Positions 35,247 through 45,564 of a stretch of 64,000 nucleotides of DNA are shown here, in pieces (the stretch's first letter is position 1; each line of letters starts with the position of its first letter). The notes below the pieces were generated by a model. That model was given only the letters and a program-made list of their open reading frames with translations, was not told where the DNA came from and ran no database searches. The DNA comes from Vibrio pomeroyi (GTDB lineage: Bacteria; Pseudomonadota; Gammaproteobacteria; Enterobacterales; Vibrionaceae): the NCBI RefSeq assembly GCF_024347595.1, contig NZ_AP025506.1, forward strand, positions 3,472,001 to 3,536,000, read 5' to 3'. Position numbers and translations under genes: made by a program.

Positions 35247-37745
35247 CTAAAACAGTCGCTTAGGCTCACCAAAGTAATAACCTTGCAGGTAATCGACACC
35301 CATCTCCTCTGCTATCTCACAAACCTGCTGGTTATGGACAAACTCAGCAACCGTTTTGGCGTTGAACACTTGGCACAAACGAACCAACTGAGAAGCAATG
35401 TTCCTCTGCTTTTGGTCTTTGTCGATGTTGCGAATCAAACTACCATCGAGCTTAATGATCTGCGGTTCGAGCTTAATAATTTCATCAATATTGGAATAGC
35501 CAGAACCAAAGTCATCAACGATGATTCTTGCACCTAACGAACGGAAGTGGTCACACACCTCAATCATACGGCCGTAATCTCGAATCTGCTCAGACTCGAG
35601 TACCTCTAGACCCAGTCGGGTGGGATCGTTCATCCCACTAATTGCAGTCTCAAGAACTTCGAGCGTCTTATCGCTCAGTAAATCTTGTGGTGATAGGTTG
35701 ATGGAAAACGAGCTCTGCTTATCTGCCATGTAACCTATGGTGTTCTTAATCATGTGTCGGCTAAGACGAGTGTAGAGGTGCGTGTCGGCAATCATAGGTA
35801 GGAACTTACCTGGCGGCACAATCGTCCCGTCAGATTCCATGATTCTGACCAAGCACTCTTGGCCAATCATTTCATGGGTTCCCGATGCCACGATAGGTTG
35901 TGAGTAAGTGATGATGTTCTGATCTAAGATCGCGCGACTTACACAACTCAGCCAACCGAGTTGCTCTTTGCGGTCTTCTTCACTCACCTGAATGTCTTTG
36001 GCATTGGTGATGTGGGTGTTATTTCGCACCCCATAGCGTCGAGCTTCAATCGCTTTCAGTAAGATCTCATCACCGCTGTCGGTTAAGAAATCACAGCGAC
36101 TGGCAAAACCACCGCACAATGAAACCGACAGGTAATCAATATCGGTTAAGCCATACGGCTCAAAGTTGATGTGTTCGATGTCATCCGCAAACACAGCGAA
36201 ACGCTCTTTTATCTTAGAGCTATCAACACTTGCGTTAAAGATGATCGCCCACTCACCAACCCCAATACTGAACAGCTCTACCTTGACCTTAGACTCTTTA
36301 ACCACACGAAGCTGTAATCGCTCGATAAAGTGATTAGACAGGTCGAGTAGTAGCTGATCCCCTACTTGATAACCATACTTCTCATTAACCTGATGGAAGT
36401 TAGTTAGCTTTAAGGTCAGCAGATGTTCACTGAACAGAATCGTATTAAGGCGCTCTTTCAATACGATTCGATTCGGTAGCCCAGTACGGGAGTCAATACG
36501 ATAGCTCTCGGTTAAACGGCGAGCTTGTTGATGGAGCTTCTTTTCCATCTGAGTATTCATGCTATCGAGATCGGCTACTGCATTTCTTACAAGATTAAGC
36601 AGCGGTGATACCGTGGAATCACATTTAAAGTCTTCACAACGAAATTCATTAATCTCGTCCGATTCTCTCATCGCAATGTAGGTGAGACTGTGATGCAAGA
36701 TATCTTGGCGATCTTCATTGCGGTATAGCTCACCCATGCAGTAAGCACCGCACGTGTTCACAATCCCTTCAAATGGTTTCAGCTCGATCTTACTGTCGAT
36801 GAACTCAAGGCGAGAGACACAGTTATAAATGATCACAGATTCAGGCTGATGCATGGCAAGCATCTCAGCGCCATGACGCACTTTTTCAGCGGTCAAAGAG
36901 GGGTGGTTATAGCAGAACTGCGCCTCTTCTCCGACTTGCCAAGGGCTATCAAATTCAATGCTGCCGTCATCATTGATACGAAGAGGTGTCGAGATACCCT
37001 TCTTTCGACCAAGTTCTCGATACAGCGGAAAGCTCATCAGCTGGCTGAAAGGAAGGTCTTTGCCATCGGCGAGGTAATGTTTGAACACCTCAATCGCAGG
37101 CTTGTCGTTGAGCGCATACAGGTGATTCCCCACCGCATGAGTCACGCGCAGCTTCATCCCGATTGGATTCCACTCAGAATACGCGTCTGACCACACCTTC
37201 AACCTTGGGTTGGTCAAAGCCACCGCAACACAGGCGTGCTGATAGGTTTGCTCGTTATGCATAACCCAACGGCCAAACTCGTTCTCATGACACAGTCCAC
37301 CAGCGACCGGTAACGCATAAGGCAAGTTTTCGAAGGCGCTATAGATAGGATAATCACGACCTTCTACCTGATCACACAGGCTGATAACCGTTTTAGTATC
37401 TTTGGTAAGGCCTAGCTGAGAGGCAAGCGCTTGGCTGTCTTGATTTGGGTTGCCCGTAAAAGGCTGAACCGCTGAGGTTAAATGGGTTTCGTTGAACTCA
37501 CTGATGATGACTAAGGTACAGGCACTCTCAAGACAGTTATCACAGATAACATGACGAGCACTCTGGCCGATTAACGTCGCACTGTTTAAACGATTAAGAG
37601 CAACATTCGCGATTCGACGAGCTATATCTGAGGATTGAGCGGAGAAAATTTGAATAAGGTACTGTTTGCTGTCACACCACTCTCGCAGGTCAAATTGAGA
37701 TTTAAATAACTCCTCAGTATTTGAGAGAAATGTAAATGTTTGCAT
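35247..37745 (-). CDS. FIST-GGDEF-EAL c-di-GMP signalling protein (copy 2)
   Basis: 832 aa, collinear with the adjacent gene at 32574-35054 over the whole length. FIST domains (about 25-380; HACVAVALTNPRLKVWSD), GGDEF loop degenerate as GVGEWA, and EAL residues ECLVR, NLSPQDL, EVLESEQ, DDFGSGYSNIDE, IIKLDGSLI, TVAEFVHN, YLQGYYFGEP. SD AAGG upstream of ATG at 37745. A phosphodiesterase by motif. The pair is a tandem duplication; 192 bp separate them, so they may be regulated separately. FIST domains are thought to bind small ligands. Confidence 0.9.
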   Translation of the reverse strand: MQTFTFLSNTEELFKSQFDLREWCDSKQYLIQIFSAQSSDIARRIANVALNRLNSATLIGQSARHVICDNCLESACTLVIISEFNETHLTSAVQPFTGNPNQDSQALASQLGLTKDTKTVISLCDQVEGRDYPIYSAFENLPYALPVAGGLCHENEFGRWVMHNEQTYQHACVAVALTNPRLKVWSDAYSEWNPIGMKLRVTHAVGNHLYALNDKPAIEVFKHYLADGKDLPFSQLMSFPLYRELGRKKGISTPLRINDDGSIEFDSPWQVGEEAQFCYNHPSLTAEKVRHGAEMLAMHQPESVIIYNCVSRLEFIDSKIELKPFEGIVNTCGAYCMGELYRNEDRQDILHHSLTYIAMRESDEINEFRCEDFKCDSTVSPLLNLVRNAVADLDSMNTQMEKKLHQQARRLTESYRIDSRTGLPNRIVLKERLNTILFSEHLLTLKLTNFHQVNEKYGYQVGDQLLLDLSNHFIERLQLRVVKESKVKVELFSIGVGEWAIIFNASVDSSKIKERFAVFADDIEHINFEPYGLTDIDYLSVSLCGGFASRCDFLTDSGDEILLKAIEARRYGVRNNTHITNAKDIQVSEEDRKEQLGWLSCVSRAILDQNIITYSQPIVASGTHEMIGQECLVRIMESDGTIVPPGKFLPMIADTHLYTRLSRHMIKNTIGYMADKQSSFSINLSPQDLLSDKTLEVLETAISGMNDPTRLGLEVLESEQIRDYGRMIEVCDHFRSLGARIIVDDFGSGYSNIDEIIKLEPQIIKLDGSLIRNIDKDQKQRNIASQLVRLCQVFNAKTVAEFVHNQQVCEIAEEMGVDYLQGYYFGEPKRLF

Positions 37746-37913
37746 GCCAACCCTTGTTCAAAATCGAGTGAAGTGAGAACCCGCAACCACTGCTATGACT
37801 GAATGAATCGATAAAAAGTAGTCGCCAATTATCCTAGCCTAAACAGGCTTTTGTTGGCGACTAATGTAACAATTCACTATCATAAATGCGACACAATAAG
37901 CTAACAGTAGCCA

Positions 37914-38630
37914 TTAAATTAGTCGCATAAAATCGCTAAGTTGCTCTATTTCAACATCAGGAAGCACACTCGCCTTCGAAGAGAGGTATAAATTGGAACC
38001 AGTGTCATTAAACCAGCATGCTTGGAAGCCGTTTTTCTTGGCTCCGTAGACATCGGTTCGCAGGTGATCACCCACATGAAGAATGTTATTCGCATCAAAA
38101 CCTAGGTATTGCTGCGCTTTATCAAACATATCTGGGTAGGGTTTGGCTCTGCCATCAGGGCCCGCTTTAAGGACTAATTGGAAGTACTGCCCTAAGCCAA
38201 TTTTATGCGGGTCTACATTGCCATTGGTAATCGCTACCAAGGGAATGCGTTGGCTAAGCTCTGCCATCACTCGATGTGTTTCTTGAGGAACATCGACTTG
38301 ATTGCGCAGCCATAAGGCATGTTCGATACCTTCACGAGCCGCCTGTTCAGCTTGCTGCTGTGAATAACCCAACTGCAGTAACCCGACCTTTATCTGCGTT
38401 TCACGCCACACGGTGACATCGTGCTTTAGCATTGGATTATCGGATGCGACCTGCTGCTTTATGCCCTGCCACTCTTCGAGTGATAAAGAGGCCGACACTG
38501 GATGCTTTTGATAAAGCCACTGCGCCATCTCTTTCTCAACCTTCATGATCACAGGCCAGTTGTCGTACAGGGTGTCATCCAAGTCAAAGGTCATGGCTTT
38601 GATCGGCTTTAAGCCTCGATAAATTCGCAT
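37914..38630 (-). CDS. yigB: HAD-IA phosphatase YigB (riboflavin-pathway type)
   Basis: 238 aa. HAD motif I MTFDLDDTLYDN, motif II ITNGNVDP, Lys in LKAGPDGRAKPYPDMF, motif IV HVGDHLRTDVYGAK. E. coli YigB dephosphorylates 5-amino-6-(5-phospho-ribitylamino)uracil in riboflavin synthesis, among other substrates. Last gene of the dapF-DUF484-xerC-yigB run, an order conserved in E. coli. Confidence 0.92.
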   Translation of the reverse strand: MRIYRGLKPIKAMTFDLDDTLYDNWPVIMKVEKEMAQWLYQKHPVSASLSLEEWQGIKQQVASDNPMLKHDVTVWRETQIKVGLLQLGYSQQQAEQAAREGIEHALWLRNQVDVPQETHRVMAELSQRIPLVAITNGNVDPHKIGLGQYFQLVLKAGPDGRAKPYPDMFDKAQQYLGFDANNILHVGDHLRTDVYGAKKNGFQACWFNDTGSNLYLSSKASVLPDVEIEQLSDFMRLI

Positions 38631-38645
38631 AGTAAAACCTTTAAT

Positions 38646-39578
38646 CTAATCTTTGTTCTTCTTACGAGCTCTTGGATGAGCCTGATCATAAGCTTGCGCT
38701 AAGTGCTGGAAATCCAAGTGGGTATACACTTGCGTGGTCGAGATGTTTTCGTGCCCTAATAACTCTTGAACAGCACGAAGGTTTTGGCTCGACTCGAGTA
38801 CATGCGTGGCAAAAGAGTGACGCAGTTTGTGCGGACTAATATGGCTCGCCACAGCCTGCTTCTTACCCCACTCTTCCATACGCTTTTGCACACTACGATG
38901 AGAGATACGCGTCCCTAGTTTAGAAACAAACAGTGCAGTTTCTCCCGGCGAAGCCAATTCACCACGAACCTTGAGCCATTTATCGACCCATTCTTTGGCT
39001 AAACCAGAAAACGGCGCCTTGCGTTCTTTGTCGCCCTTACCAATCACTCGGATCTCGCCTTGACGCCCCAACACATCTTTAAGGTTGATGCCAACCAGCT
39101 CTGCCAGTCGCAAACCTGCGCCGTACATCACTTCCATCATCGCTCGGTCACGAATCGACAGTGGATCGTCCTCATTCACATCAAGCAGTTGACCCACTTC
39201 ATCGACATCGAGGTTTTTAGGCAGAGGACGTTGTTTTCGAGGTGCCGAGACCCCTTTGGCTGGGTTGGCGGTCATTTCGCCACGCAAAACAAGGAAATCA
39301 AAGAAGCTGCGTAGTGAAGACAAACGCGTTGCAATGCTGCTCGCTTTCATCCCCTCACGCATGCCTTTACTGGCAAGTTGTCTTACCCACGCAGCATCGA
39401 CTTGGTCCCAGTCTTTTAGTCCAAGAGTGACTAAATGAGCGGCCATAGTTTCAAGTTGTTGTCGGTAATTACGTTGGGTGTGTAGGCTGAGTCCCTTCTC
39501 GCTTCTGAGATATTCATAGAAGCGAGAAAGTGGCTTTTGAAGACTGTTAGGAAGAGGTATTTTGGGCTCTAGGCTCAT
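38646..39578 (-). CDS. xerC: Site-specific tyrosine recombinase XerC
   Basis: 310 aa; with XerD resolves chromosome dimers at dif. N-terminal SAM-like core-binding domain (KPLSRFYEYLRSEKGLSLHT), then catalytic domain: Arg in GAGLRLAEL, Lys in IGKGDKERKAPF, HKLRHSFATHVL (His-x-x-Arg), His in LLGHENISTTQVYTH with nucleophile Tyr. The start overlaps the DUF484 stop by 32 bp, indicating coupling. Confidence 0.97.
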   Translation of the reverse strand: MSLEPKIPLPNSLQKPLSRFYEYLRSEKGLSLHTQRNYRQQLETMAAHLVTLGLKDWDQVDAAWVRQLASKGMREGMKASSIATRLSSLRSFFDFLVLRGEMTANPAKGVSAPRKQRPLPKNLDVDEVGQLLDVNEDDPLSIRDRAMMEVMYGAGLRLAELVGINLKDVLGRQGEIRVIGKGDKERKAPFSGLAKEWVDKWLKVRGELASPGETALFVSKLGTRISHRSVQKRMEEWGKKQAVASHISPHKLRHSFATHVLESSQNLRAVQELLGHENISTTQVYTHLDFQHLAQAYDQAHPRARKKNKD

Positions 39579-40245
39579 TATTTATCTGCCAAGGTAAGGT
39601 GTCCGCCAAGTGAGCAACAACAAGCGCTAAATGGCGTAAAAAGAGCGTATCCATATGAGGTTGGAAATGTCCGCCATCTTCACTAGAGAAAGCGAGCAAA
39701 CCCAATGGAGACTGCTTAGCAAGTGGAAGTACTACATAAGAGCCTAGCTCTGGAACCTGAAAATCACCAAACAAATCGTGTCTATCGGCTTTTCTCAGGC
39801 GTCCTAGATAAGCATCTTTGCCATTAAAATGGTTAAGCGAAAACTTCGAATAACCCTCGGCACTCAGTTGATAAAAACCGGATTGAGAAAGAATTCGAAC
39901 ATGCGCTTTAAGCCCAAGGTCTAATGCTTTCTGTTCAACGGCCTTAATCACCTGCATGAAGTCGCTGCATTTCAGCACTTGGGCTTGCAGATCCATAAAC
40001 TCATAAAAGGTTTTATCGTTATTCGCCGCCAGCGACATCAAGCCAGTGATCTCTTCTTCGAGCTCTTCGATTCGATGACGTTGGCGTTTAAGTTGAATCT
40101 CAACCAGAGAAACAGCGCCCTGCTCAACGTTATTGATAGCAAGGCGATCAACCAAATCTTTTCTGTCTTGGAAAAAACCTGGGTTATCACGTAAATATTC
40201 CGCGACCACTTCTGCGGTGAGTGCGTCGGCTTCAACGTAAGACAA
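39547..40245 (-). CDS. DUF484 (YigA) GAF-like protein
   Basis: 232 aa. It starts with AEYLRDNPGFFQDRKDLVD, a short coiled coil (residues ~55-85, LKRQRHRIEELEEEITGL) and a GAF-like domain including VLPLAKQSPLGLLAFSSEDG. No known function, but DUF484 is constantly found between dapF and xerC. Overlaps xerC by 32 bp. Confidence 0.85.
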   Translation of the reverse strand: MSYVEADALTAEVVAEYLRDNPGFFQDRKDLVDRLAINNVEQGAVSLVEIQLKRQRHRIEELEEEITGLMSLAANNDKTFYEFMDLQAQVLKCSDFMQVIKAVEQKALDLGLKAHVRILSQSGFYQLSAEGYSKFSLNHFNGKDAYLGRLRKADRHDLFGDFQVPELGSYVVLPLAKQSPLGLLAFSSEDGGHFQPHMDTLFLRHLALVVAHLADTLPWQINNEPRAQNTSS

Positions 40246-40290
40246 AACCTATCCTTTATGTTTTATGAATCTATTGGTTATAAATCGTTA

Positions 40291-41121
40291 TTAGCAAGAA
40301 AGTTGACCATCAAACACATGCGTTGCAGGGCCGGTCATAAACAGAGGTTTACCCGGACCTTGCCAACTGATGTGCAAGTCACCGCCAGGTAGACGAACTT
40401 TCACATTCTCAGCCAATAAGCCTTGGGTAATACCTACCGCAACCGCGCCACATGCACCGCTGCCACACGCTTTAGTTTCGCCAGCACCACGCTCATAAAC
40501 ACGTAAGCGAACCTCTTCACGGTTAACCACCTGCATAAAGCCAGCATTAACACGCTCAGGGAAACGTTCATGTGATTCAAGAAGCGGGCCTAAGGTATCT
40601 ACATCCGCTGTGTCAACATCATCAACAACAGTCACCACATGTGGGTTACCCATGCTCACCGCACCACAGAACAAGGTGTGTACATCCGTTCTCAGAATAT
40701 AGGTCTTCTCTGGCTGCTTGGCCTTGAATGGAATCTTACCTGGTTCGAACTCAGGAATGCCCATGTTGACTGTGATCAGGTCATTCTCTTCAATCTTGAG
40801 AACCATTTTGCCTTTCTTGGTACTCACGTTAATGCTGTACTTATTCGTTAAGCCTTTCATGCGTACGAATCGTGCAAAACAACGAGCGCCATTGCCACAC
40901 TGCTCCACTTCACTGCCATCCGCATTGAATATGCGGTAATGAAAATCAGTTTCTGGATCATAGGGAGCCTCAACCACAAGTAGCTGATCAAAGCCCACAC
41001 CAGTGTGTCGATCCGCCAAACGACGGATCAAATCTGGAGAAAAGAAAATATTTTGAGTAATGCAGTCCACGACCATGAAATCATTGCCCAAACCATGCAT
41101 TTTAGAAAAGTGGAAGTGCAT
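40291..41121 (-). CDS. dapF: Diaminopimelate epimerase DapF
   Basis: 276 aa. Converts LL- to meso-diaminopimelate. The two catalytic Cys are in [18 protein letters not shown] and [29 protein letters not shown] is the N-terminal family stretch. Follows lysA with 11 bp between, the reverse biochemical order but both around meso-DAP/lysine. Confidence 0.98.
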   Translation of the reverse strand: MHFHFSKMHGLGNDFMVVDCITQNIFFSPDLIRRLADRHTGVGFDQLLVVEAPYDPETDFHYRIFNADGSEVEQCGNGARCFARFVRMKGLTNKYSINVSTKKGKMVLKIEENDLITVNMGIPEFEPGKIPFKAKQPEKTYILRTDVHTLFCGAVSMGNPHVVTVVDDVDTADVDTLGPLLESHERFPERVNAGFMQVVNREEVRLRVYERGAGETKACGSGACGAVAVGITQGLLAENVKVRLPGGDLHISWQGPGKPLFMTGPATHVFDGQLSC

Positions 41122-41132
41122 AACGCTTAAAA

Positions 41133-42386
41133 TTACTCCGGAAGAATGTTTTCAAGTTCCCACAGACTCGTAAGCTCTTCACGCTGACGAACCAAGTGAG
41201 TTTTATCGCCATCCACCATCACTTCAGCCGCACGCGAACGAGTGTTGTAGTTAGATGACATCGCAAAGCCATAAGCACCCGCAGAACGAACTGCCAGTAA
41301 ATCGCCTTCTTCAAGAACTAGGTCACGATCTTTACCTAGGAAGTCACCTGTCTCACAGATAGGGCCAACCAAATCGTAAGTCACCGCTTCACCCTGACGT
41401 GGGCTTACTGGAACAATATCTTGCCAAGCTTGGTAAAGCGCTGGACGCATTAGGTCGTTCATCGCGGCATCGATGATGGCAAAGTTCTTATGCTCCGTTG
41501 GCTTCAGGAACTCGACTTTCGTTAATAATACACCAGCGTTAGCAGCAATCGCTCTTCCAGGCTCGAAAATCAGCTCTAGATCAGAATGATTGTCTAGGCG
41601 AGCCAATAGGGCTTTCGCGTAGTCAGAAGGCTGTGGTGGTAATTCATCACGATAAACCACACCTAAGCCACCACCAACATCAAGGTGTTTGATGTTGATA
41701 CCGTTAGCACGCAGTTGGTCGATAAGAGCAAGCAGACGATCAGTTGCATCGATGAAAGGTTCGATATCCGTTAGCTGAGAACCGATGTGGCAATCAATAC
41801 CGTGGATAGACAAGTTATCGAGTGTTTGTGCAAACGCATAAACAGCTGGAGCACGGTCGAAGGCAATACCAAATTTGTTATCACGCAGACCTGTAGAAAT
41901 GTAAGGGTGAGTGTTTGCATCAACATCTGGGTTGATACGCAGTGAAATCGGCGCTTTAACACCAAGCTCACCAGCCACTTTATTCAGTCGCTCTAGTTCT
42001 GGTTCAGACTCTACGTTGAAACACTTAATGTTCAACTCAAGCGCACGCTTCATTTCAGCGGCTGTTTTGCCGACACCAGAGAACACAACTTTCGCCGGAT
42101 CGCCACCTGCAGCAACCACACGCTCTAACTCACCGCCAGAAACGATGTCAAAGCCTGAGCCCAAACGAGCCAAAGTGTTCAATACGCCAAGGTTCGAGTT
42201 AGCTTTAACGGCATAACACACCAAGTGTGGATGCTCACCAACCGATGAATCAAACGCATTCCAGTGGCGTTCTAATGTTGCACGAGAATATACATACAGC
42301 GGTGTACCATATTGCTCTGCTAGTTGTGAAAGTGCGACGTCCTCAGCCCAAAGCTGGCCATCTTCCTGATAGTTGAAGTAATCCAA
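41133..42386 (-). CDS. lysA: Diaminopimelate decarboxylase LysA
   Basis: 417 aa PLP enzyme making lysine from meso-diaminopimelate. PLP Lys in [13 protein letters not shown], glycine loop [22 protein letters not shown] and the ending with [15 protein letters not shown]. It stands between lptM and dapF; in E. coli lysA is elsewhere, so the order is typical of vibrios and many other gammaproteobacteria. Confidence 0.98.
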   Translation of the reverse strand: MDYFNYQEDGQLWAEDVALSQLAEQYGTPLYVYSRATLERHWNAFDSSVGEHPHLVCYAVKANSNLGVLNTLARLGSGFDIVSGGELERVVAAGGDPAKVVFSGVGKTAAEMKRALELNIKCFNVESEPELERLNKVAGELGVKAPISLRINPDVDANTHPYISTGLRDNKFGIAFDRAPAVYAFAQTLDNLSIHGIDCHIGSQLTDIEPFIDATDRLLALIDQLRANGINIKHLDVGGGLGVVYRDELPPQPSDYAKALLARLDNHSDLELIFEPGRAIAANAGVLLTKVEFLKPTEHKNFAIIDAAMNDLMRPALYQAWQDIVPVSPRQGEAVTYDLVGPICETGDFLGKDRDLVLEEGDLLAVRSAGAYGFAMSSNYNTRSRAAEVMVDGDKTHLVRQREELTSLWELENILPE

Positions 42387-42427
42387 AGTTCTTATCCCTT
42401 ATAAATAACGATTTCTGCGTGTTTCAC

Positions 42428-42544
42428 TTATTGTGATTGTTCAGTCTGCTGAACTTCATCAGGATCGTATAACGGACCCGTTTGACCACAACCAGAAAGT
42501 CCAATAACGGACACCATAAACAGAGCGGTAATTAATTTTTTCAT
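42428..42544 (-). CDS. lptM: LptM (YifL) small lipoprotein
   Basis: 38 aa from MKKLITALFMVSVIGL, with lipobox LSGC then GQTGPLYDPDE, the conserved LptM mature start (CGQTGPLY). LptM aids assembly and oxidative folding of the LptD/E LPS translocon. The larger 78-codon frame starting at 42664 overlaps cyaY and lacks SD; the true start is the internal ATG. Located before lysA/dapF, divergent from cyaY, as in E. coli. Confidence 0.93.
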   Translation of the reverse strand: MKKLITALFMVSVIGLSGCGQTGPLYDPDEVQQTEQSQ

Positions 42545-42619
42545 TTTGCATATCGTGATTATTAACTCAATGCCCCCTATAATCGCACCACACTCAGGAA
42601 AAGCAATAGGATAGAAAGG

Positions 42620-42934
42620 ATGAACGAGACTGAATTTCATCAGCTGGTCGATATACAGATGCAAAACATCGAAGAAGCTATCGATGAATCAGAGGCAGAT
42701 ATTGATTACGAAGTGACTGGTAACGTGATGACGCTGGAGTTTGAGAACCGCAGCCAAATCATCATTAACCGCCAAGAACCAATGAAAGAAATCTGGTTGG
42801 CGTCTAAATCTGGTGGCTTCCACTTTAAATTAATCGACGACAAGTGGACATGTTCTAAGACGGGCATGGAGCTGTTTGAGATGGTGAAAGAAGAATGCGT
42901 GAAGCACGCAGGTGAAGAGATCGATTGGGTCTAA
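42620..42934 (+). CDS. cyaY: Frataxin-like protein CyaY
   Basis: 104 aa. Iron-binding regulator of Fe-S cluster assembly. Acidic first helix (residues 1-30, NIEEAIDESEADIDYEV), then the family beta-sheet with SQIIINRQEPMKEIWLASKS and SGGFHFKLIDDKWTCSKTG. Divergent from lptM and convergent with cyaA. Confidence 0.96.
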   Translation: MNETEFHQLVDIQMQNIEEAIDESEADIDYEVTGNVMTLEFENRSQIIINRQEPMKEIWLASKSGGFHFKLIDDKWTCSKTGMELFEMVKEECVKHAGEEIDWV

Positions 42935-42952
42935 TCATTTGTAAGCAAAACT

Positions 42953-42983
42953 AAAAAGGAGTGAATCAATCACTCCTTTTTTA
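42953..42983. terminator. Bidirectional terminator between cyaY and cyaA
   Basis: Stem AAAAAGGAGTGA/TCACTCCTTTTT, loop ATCAA. Confidence 0.92.
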
Positions 42984-43005
42984 GTATCAATCAGTCTTAA
43001 TAAGC

Positions 43006-45564
43006 CTAGATGTTCACTATCTTTGAACTCCGAGAAGCTAACGTCGCATCGTTACGGTAAGGCACAACATAAGAGTTGCCCTCTTCAGGATGAACGATTT
43101 GATAGTACTGAGGTAAGTTAAAGTTTATCAACTTAGACGACATCTTCGACTCATCTTTTACCGATGTGTAGAAAGAGTTTACGCTCGCGATCATCTCATC
43201 TTTTTCGCCGCTGTACTGGTGATACACCTCAACCTGGTTCGACTCGTCCAATACATAAATATTGAAACCTTTGTCGGTATCTTCAAAGAAGAACTGAATT
43301 AAGCCCTCACTCGCAAAACCATCCACCACTTCTGGTAATTGATACTCTTGCTCTTTGTCGAGCATCAGTAAAGGTGAACCCTTCAACTTGTTAGTTGAGA
43401 TACTACGATAAAAGTCGACCGAGTTTTCCAACATCTGTACCGACACACCACGGCGTTCAAAGAACAGACCAAACATCTTGTTAGCTAAGCGAATAGCCTT
43501 AAAGCGACGGCGTTTTTCTGGTTCGATTGGTTTTAATCGTAAATCGATACACTCAGCAAGCAGTTGATACACCATATTACGCATCACACCACGCAGGTTC
43601 TTGCTATAACAGAACACATCGACCGATTCTGGCGGTAAAGCATCTTGGTGCATTTTGCCAAGTACCGTTTTAAGCGCATCAAGCATTGCGGTATCACCTT
43701 GGAAGTGAAGCGTACGTACTTCATGCCAAGAGTTACGATAAACCAAATCGACACTGCCGACTAAGCTCTTACCTTCTTCACCAAAACTGAAGATATCGGC
43801 ATTCTTCAGATCAACCTTCAAGGCACGACCGCTTAACTCAGAAGTCGGATCATTTTCAAAGTTGATGAACATCGCTAACTGGCTGATCTCACACGGGCTC
43901 GCCAGTGCTTGCATACTTGGGCGGCGTTTACGCAAAGAGAAGGTATTGCGAAGGTCGCTCACCATTTGATAGAACTTATCGATATCAATATGAGCGTCAC
44001 GAACCACAGAGTGCAAACGTGTCGATTCAGTAATCAAACCATTAAAGAATGACCAAGCAACCAGCTTACTCAAGTACTCATGGTGCTCAAGTGAAGGCTG
44101 GCCAAGGATACGGTGCGCAATCAGTGGCTGTTTGTACAAGTACCAACCCGCTTTATTGGATTGCCCTTGGCGAACCTCAATAAAGCTCAAGTCAGGTTCA
44201 TGCAGATCCGGAGAAATTTGCGGATTCAGTAACGTCACTTTACCCGGCAACACCTCAAACGCAGCATAAAGCTTACGTGCCAAGATACTGATATCTTGTG
44301 GGCTGATTGCCGAAGTAATGTCGTTACGACGTGCAAATTGAATCAGGTTACGATAGCTCAGCATCAAGGCATCAAGCAACGCATGGTGCACCACTTTAAC
44401 TTGCTCAACCTTCCAGTTACGGCGGTTATCGAGCTCAGCAATGGTTTCCTGCCCCCAATTCCAAGACTTAGTCATCTCGGTTAAGGCTTCACGACGCCAT
44501 GCAACTGAACCGATACCTGCTTCTCGCGACAACTTCTCGTGGGTCTTAAGGTAGAAACAGCGTCTCACCAAATCCAAACGAGTGTGGTCGTTAATGCGTT
44601 CTAGGTAGCGAGTTACCTTTTCTAGCATCAGATAGTAACTATCCATGCCATACAGATCAGGTTCATCCGCAAAGAAGCGGCGCTTGGTATCGATACTCAA
44701 TAGTTGGGTGTTTGGGTATTCCCATGAATAAGCTTCTAGCAGGATCGCCTTTAACACCGACTTATACGGTGAGTCGATACTCTTGTAGAGTTGCCACAAG
44801 TTAGAACCGAAGTACTCTTCCGCGGGAATGCGATTCAGCTTGCCGAAATCGATCCACTGCGAACAATCAAGATAACCATCCTGACATAGGCCTTGAACGT
44901 ATTGGTCATAACACTCTTCCATTTCTGGCGGAATGATTTGCCACAACAAGCGTTGGCCAGCTAAACGAACAGCTGAACGATAGAACTCATCAAGCAATAA
45001 CAAGTGCTGGGAAGAGCCACAGTTATCACCGGTCATCTCTTCAGAATGGTTCGAGCGGAAACGCTGTTCATCCATCAAGAAAAAGTTAGCTTCAACACCC
45101 AAGGTTTCAGCCCAATCGGTAATCAGCAGGCACTTGTTCGTCAAGCTATCGCGCGCTGGACCATCCATATCAGGAGAAACACATACCCAGATATCCAGAT
45201 CACTTGAGGTGCTTTGACCAATAGAAGAGGTACTACCCATGGTGTACAAACCAAGGATTGCAGGTTCAGCAGCCTCGGTAAGTTTACCGCCAAGTGTTAA
45301 TTCGGTATCAGACACAAATTGTTTTTGGAATTCATTAAGCGTGAAGCTACGAATTCCAAAAGGAACTTGTTGGTCATAGTAACCAGGCATCATTGGGTGA
45401 TTGAAATGAAGAAGTGCGGGGATTAGGTTAAAAACTCGCTGGCCTTGGACATTCATCAACGCCAACGCACGATCAATGCGCTGCTGATTTAGATTGTCTA
45501 ATCGTTGAATCAAAGTCTGAGTGTAAGCCTGCAAGGTAAGTCCTTGGTTTGAGATTAAATGCAC
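43006..45564 (-). CDS. cyaA: Class I adenylate cyclase CyaA
   Basis: 852 aa, matching the enterobacterial/vibrio class I enzyme that makes cAMP for CRP. Catalytic N-terminal domain has GLYTMGSTSSIGQSTSSDLD (nucleotidyltransferase GS..DxD signature) and DIWVCVSPDM; the C-terminal ~350 residues are regulatory (EIIA-Glc controlled in E. coli). Divergent from hemC as in E. coli. A CRP-like site lies just upstream. Confidence 0.98.
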   Translation of the reverse strand: MHLISNQGLTLQAYTQTLIQRLDNLNQQRIDRALALMNVQGQRVFNLIPALLHFNHPMMPGYYDQQVPFGIRSFTLNEFQKQFVSDTELTLGGKLTEAAEPAILGLYTMGSTSSIGQSTSSDLDIWVCVSPDMDGPARDSLTNKCLLITDWAETLGVEANFFLMDEQRFRSNHSEEMTGDNCGSSQHLLLLDEFYRSAVRLAGQRLLWQIIPPEMEECYDQYVQGLCQDGYLDCSQWIDFGKLNRIPAEEYFGSNLWQLYKSIDSPYKSVLKAILLEAYSWEYPNTQLLSIDTKRRFFADEPDLYGMDSYYLMLEKVTRYLERINDHTRLDLVRRCFYLKTHEKLSREAGIGSVAWRREALTEMTKSWNWGQETIAELDNRRNWKVEQVKVVHHALLDALMLSYRNLIQFARRNDITSAISPQDISILARKLYAAFEVLPGKVTLLNPQISPDLHEPDLSFIEVRQGQSNKAGWYLYKQPLIAHRILGQPSLEHHEYLSKLVAWSFFNGLITESTRLHSVVRDAHIDIDKFYQMVSDLRNTFSLRKRRPSMQALASPCEISQLAMFINFENDPTSELSGRALKVDLKNADIFSFGEEGKSLVGSVDLVYRNSWHEVRTLHFQGDTAMLDALKTVLGKMHQDALPPESVDVFCYSKNLRGVMRNMVYQLLAECIDLRLKPIEPEKRRRFKAIRLANKMFGLFFERRGVSVQMLENSVDFYRSISTNKLKGSPLLMLDKEQEYQLPEVVDGFASEGLIQFFFEDTDKGFNIYVLDESNQVEVYHQYSGEKDEMIASVNSFYTSVKDESKMSSKLINFNLPQYYQIVHPEEGNSYVVPYRNDATLASRSSKIVNI

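Noticed and set aside
42545..42664. N-terminal extension of lptM giving 78 codons
   Set aside because: It would overlap cyaY and lacks an SD; the internal ATG gives a perfect lipoprotein signal.
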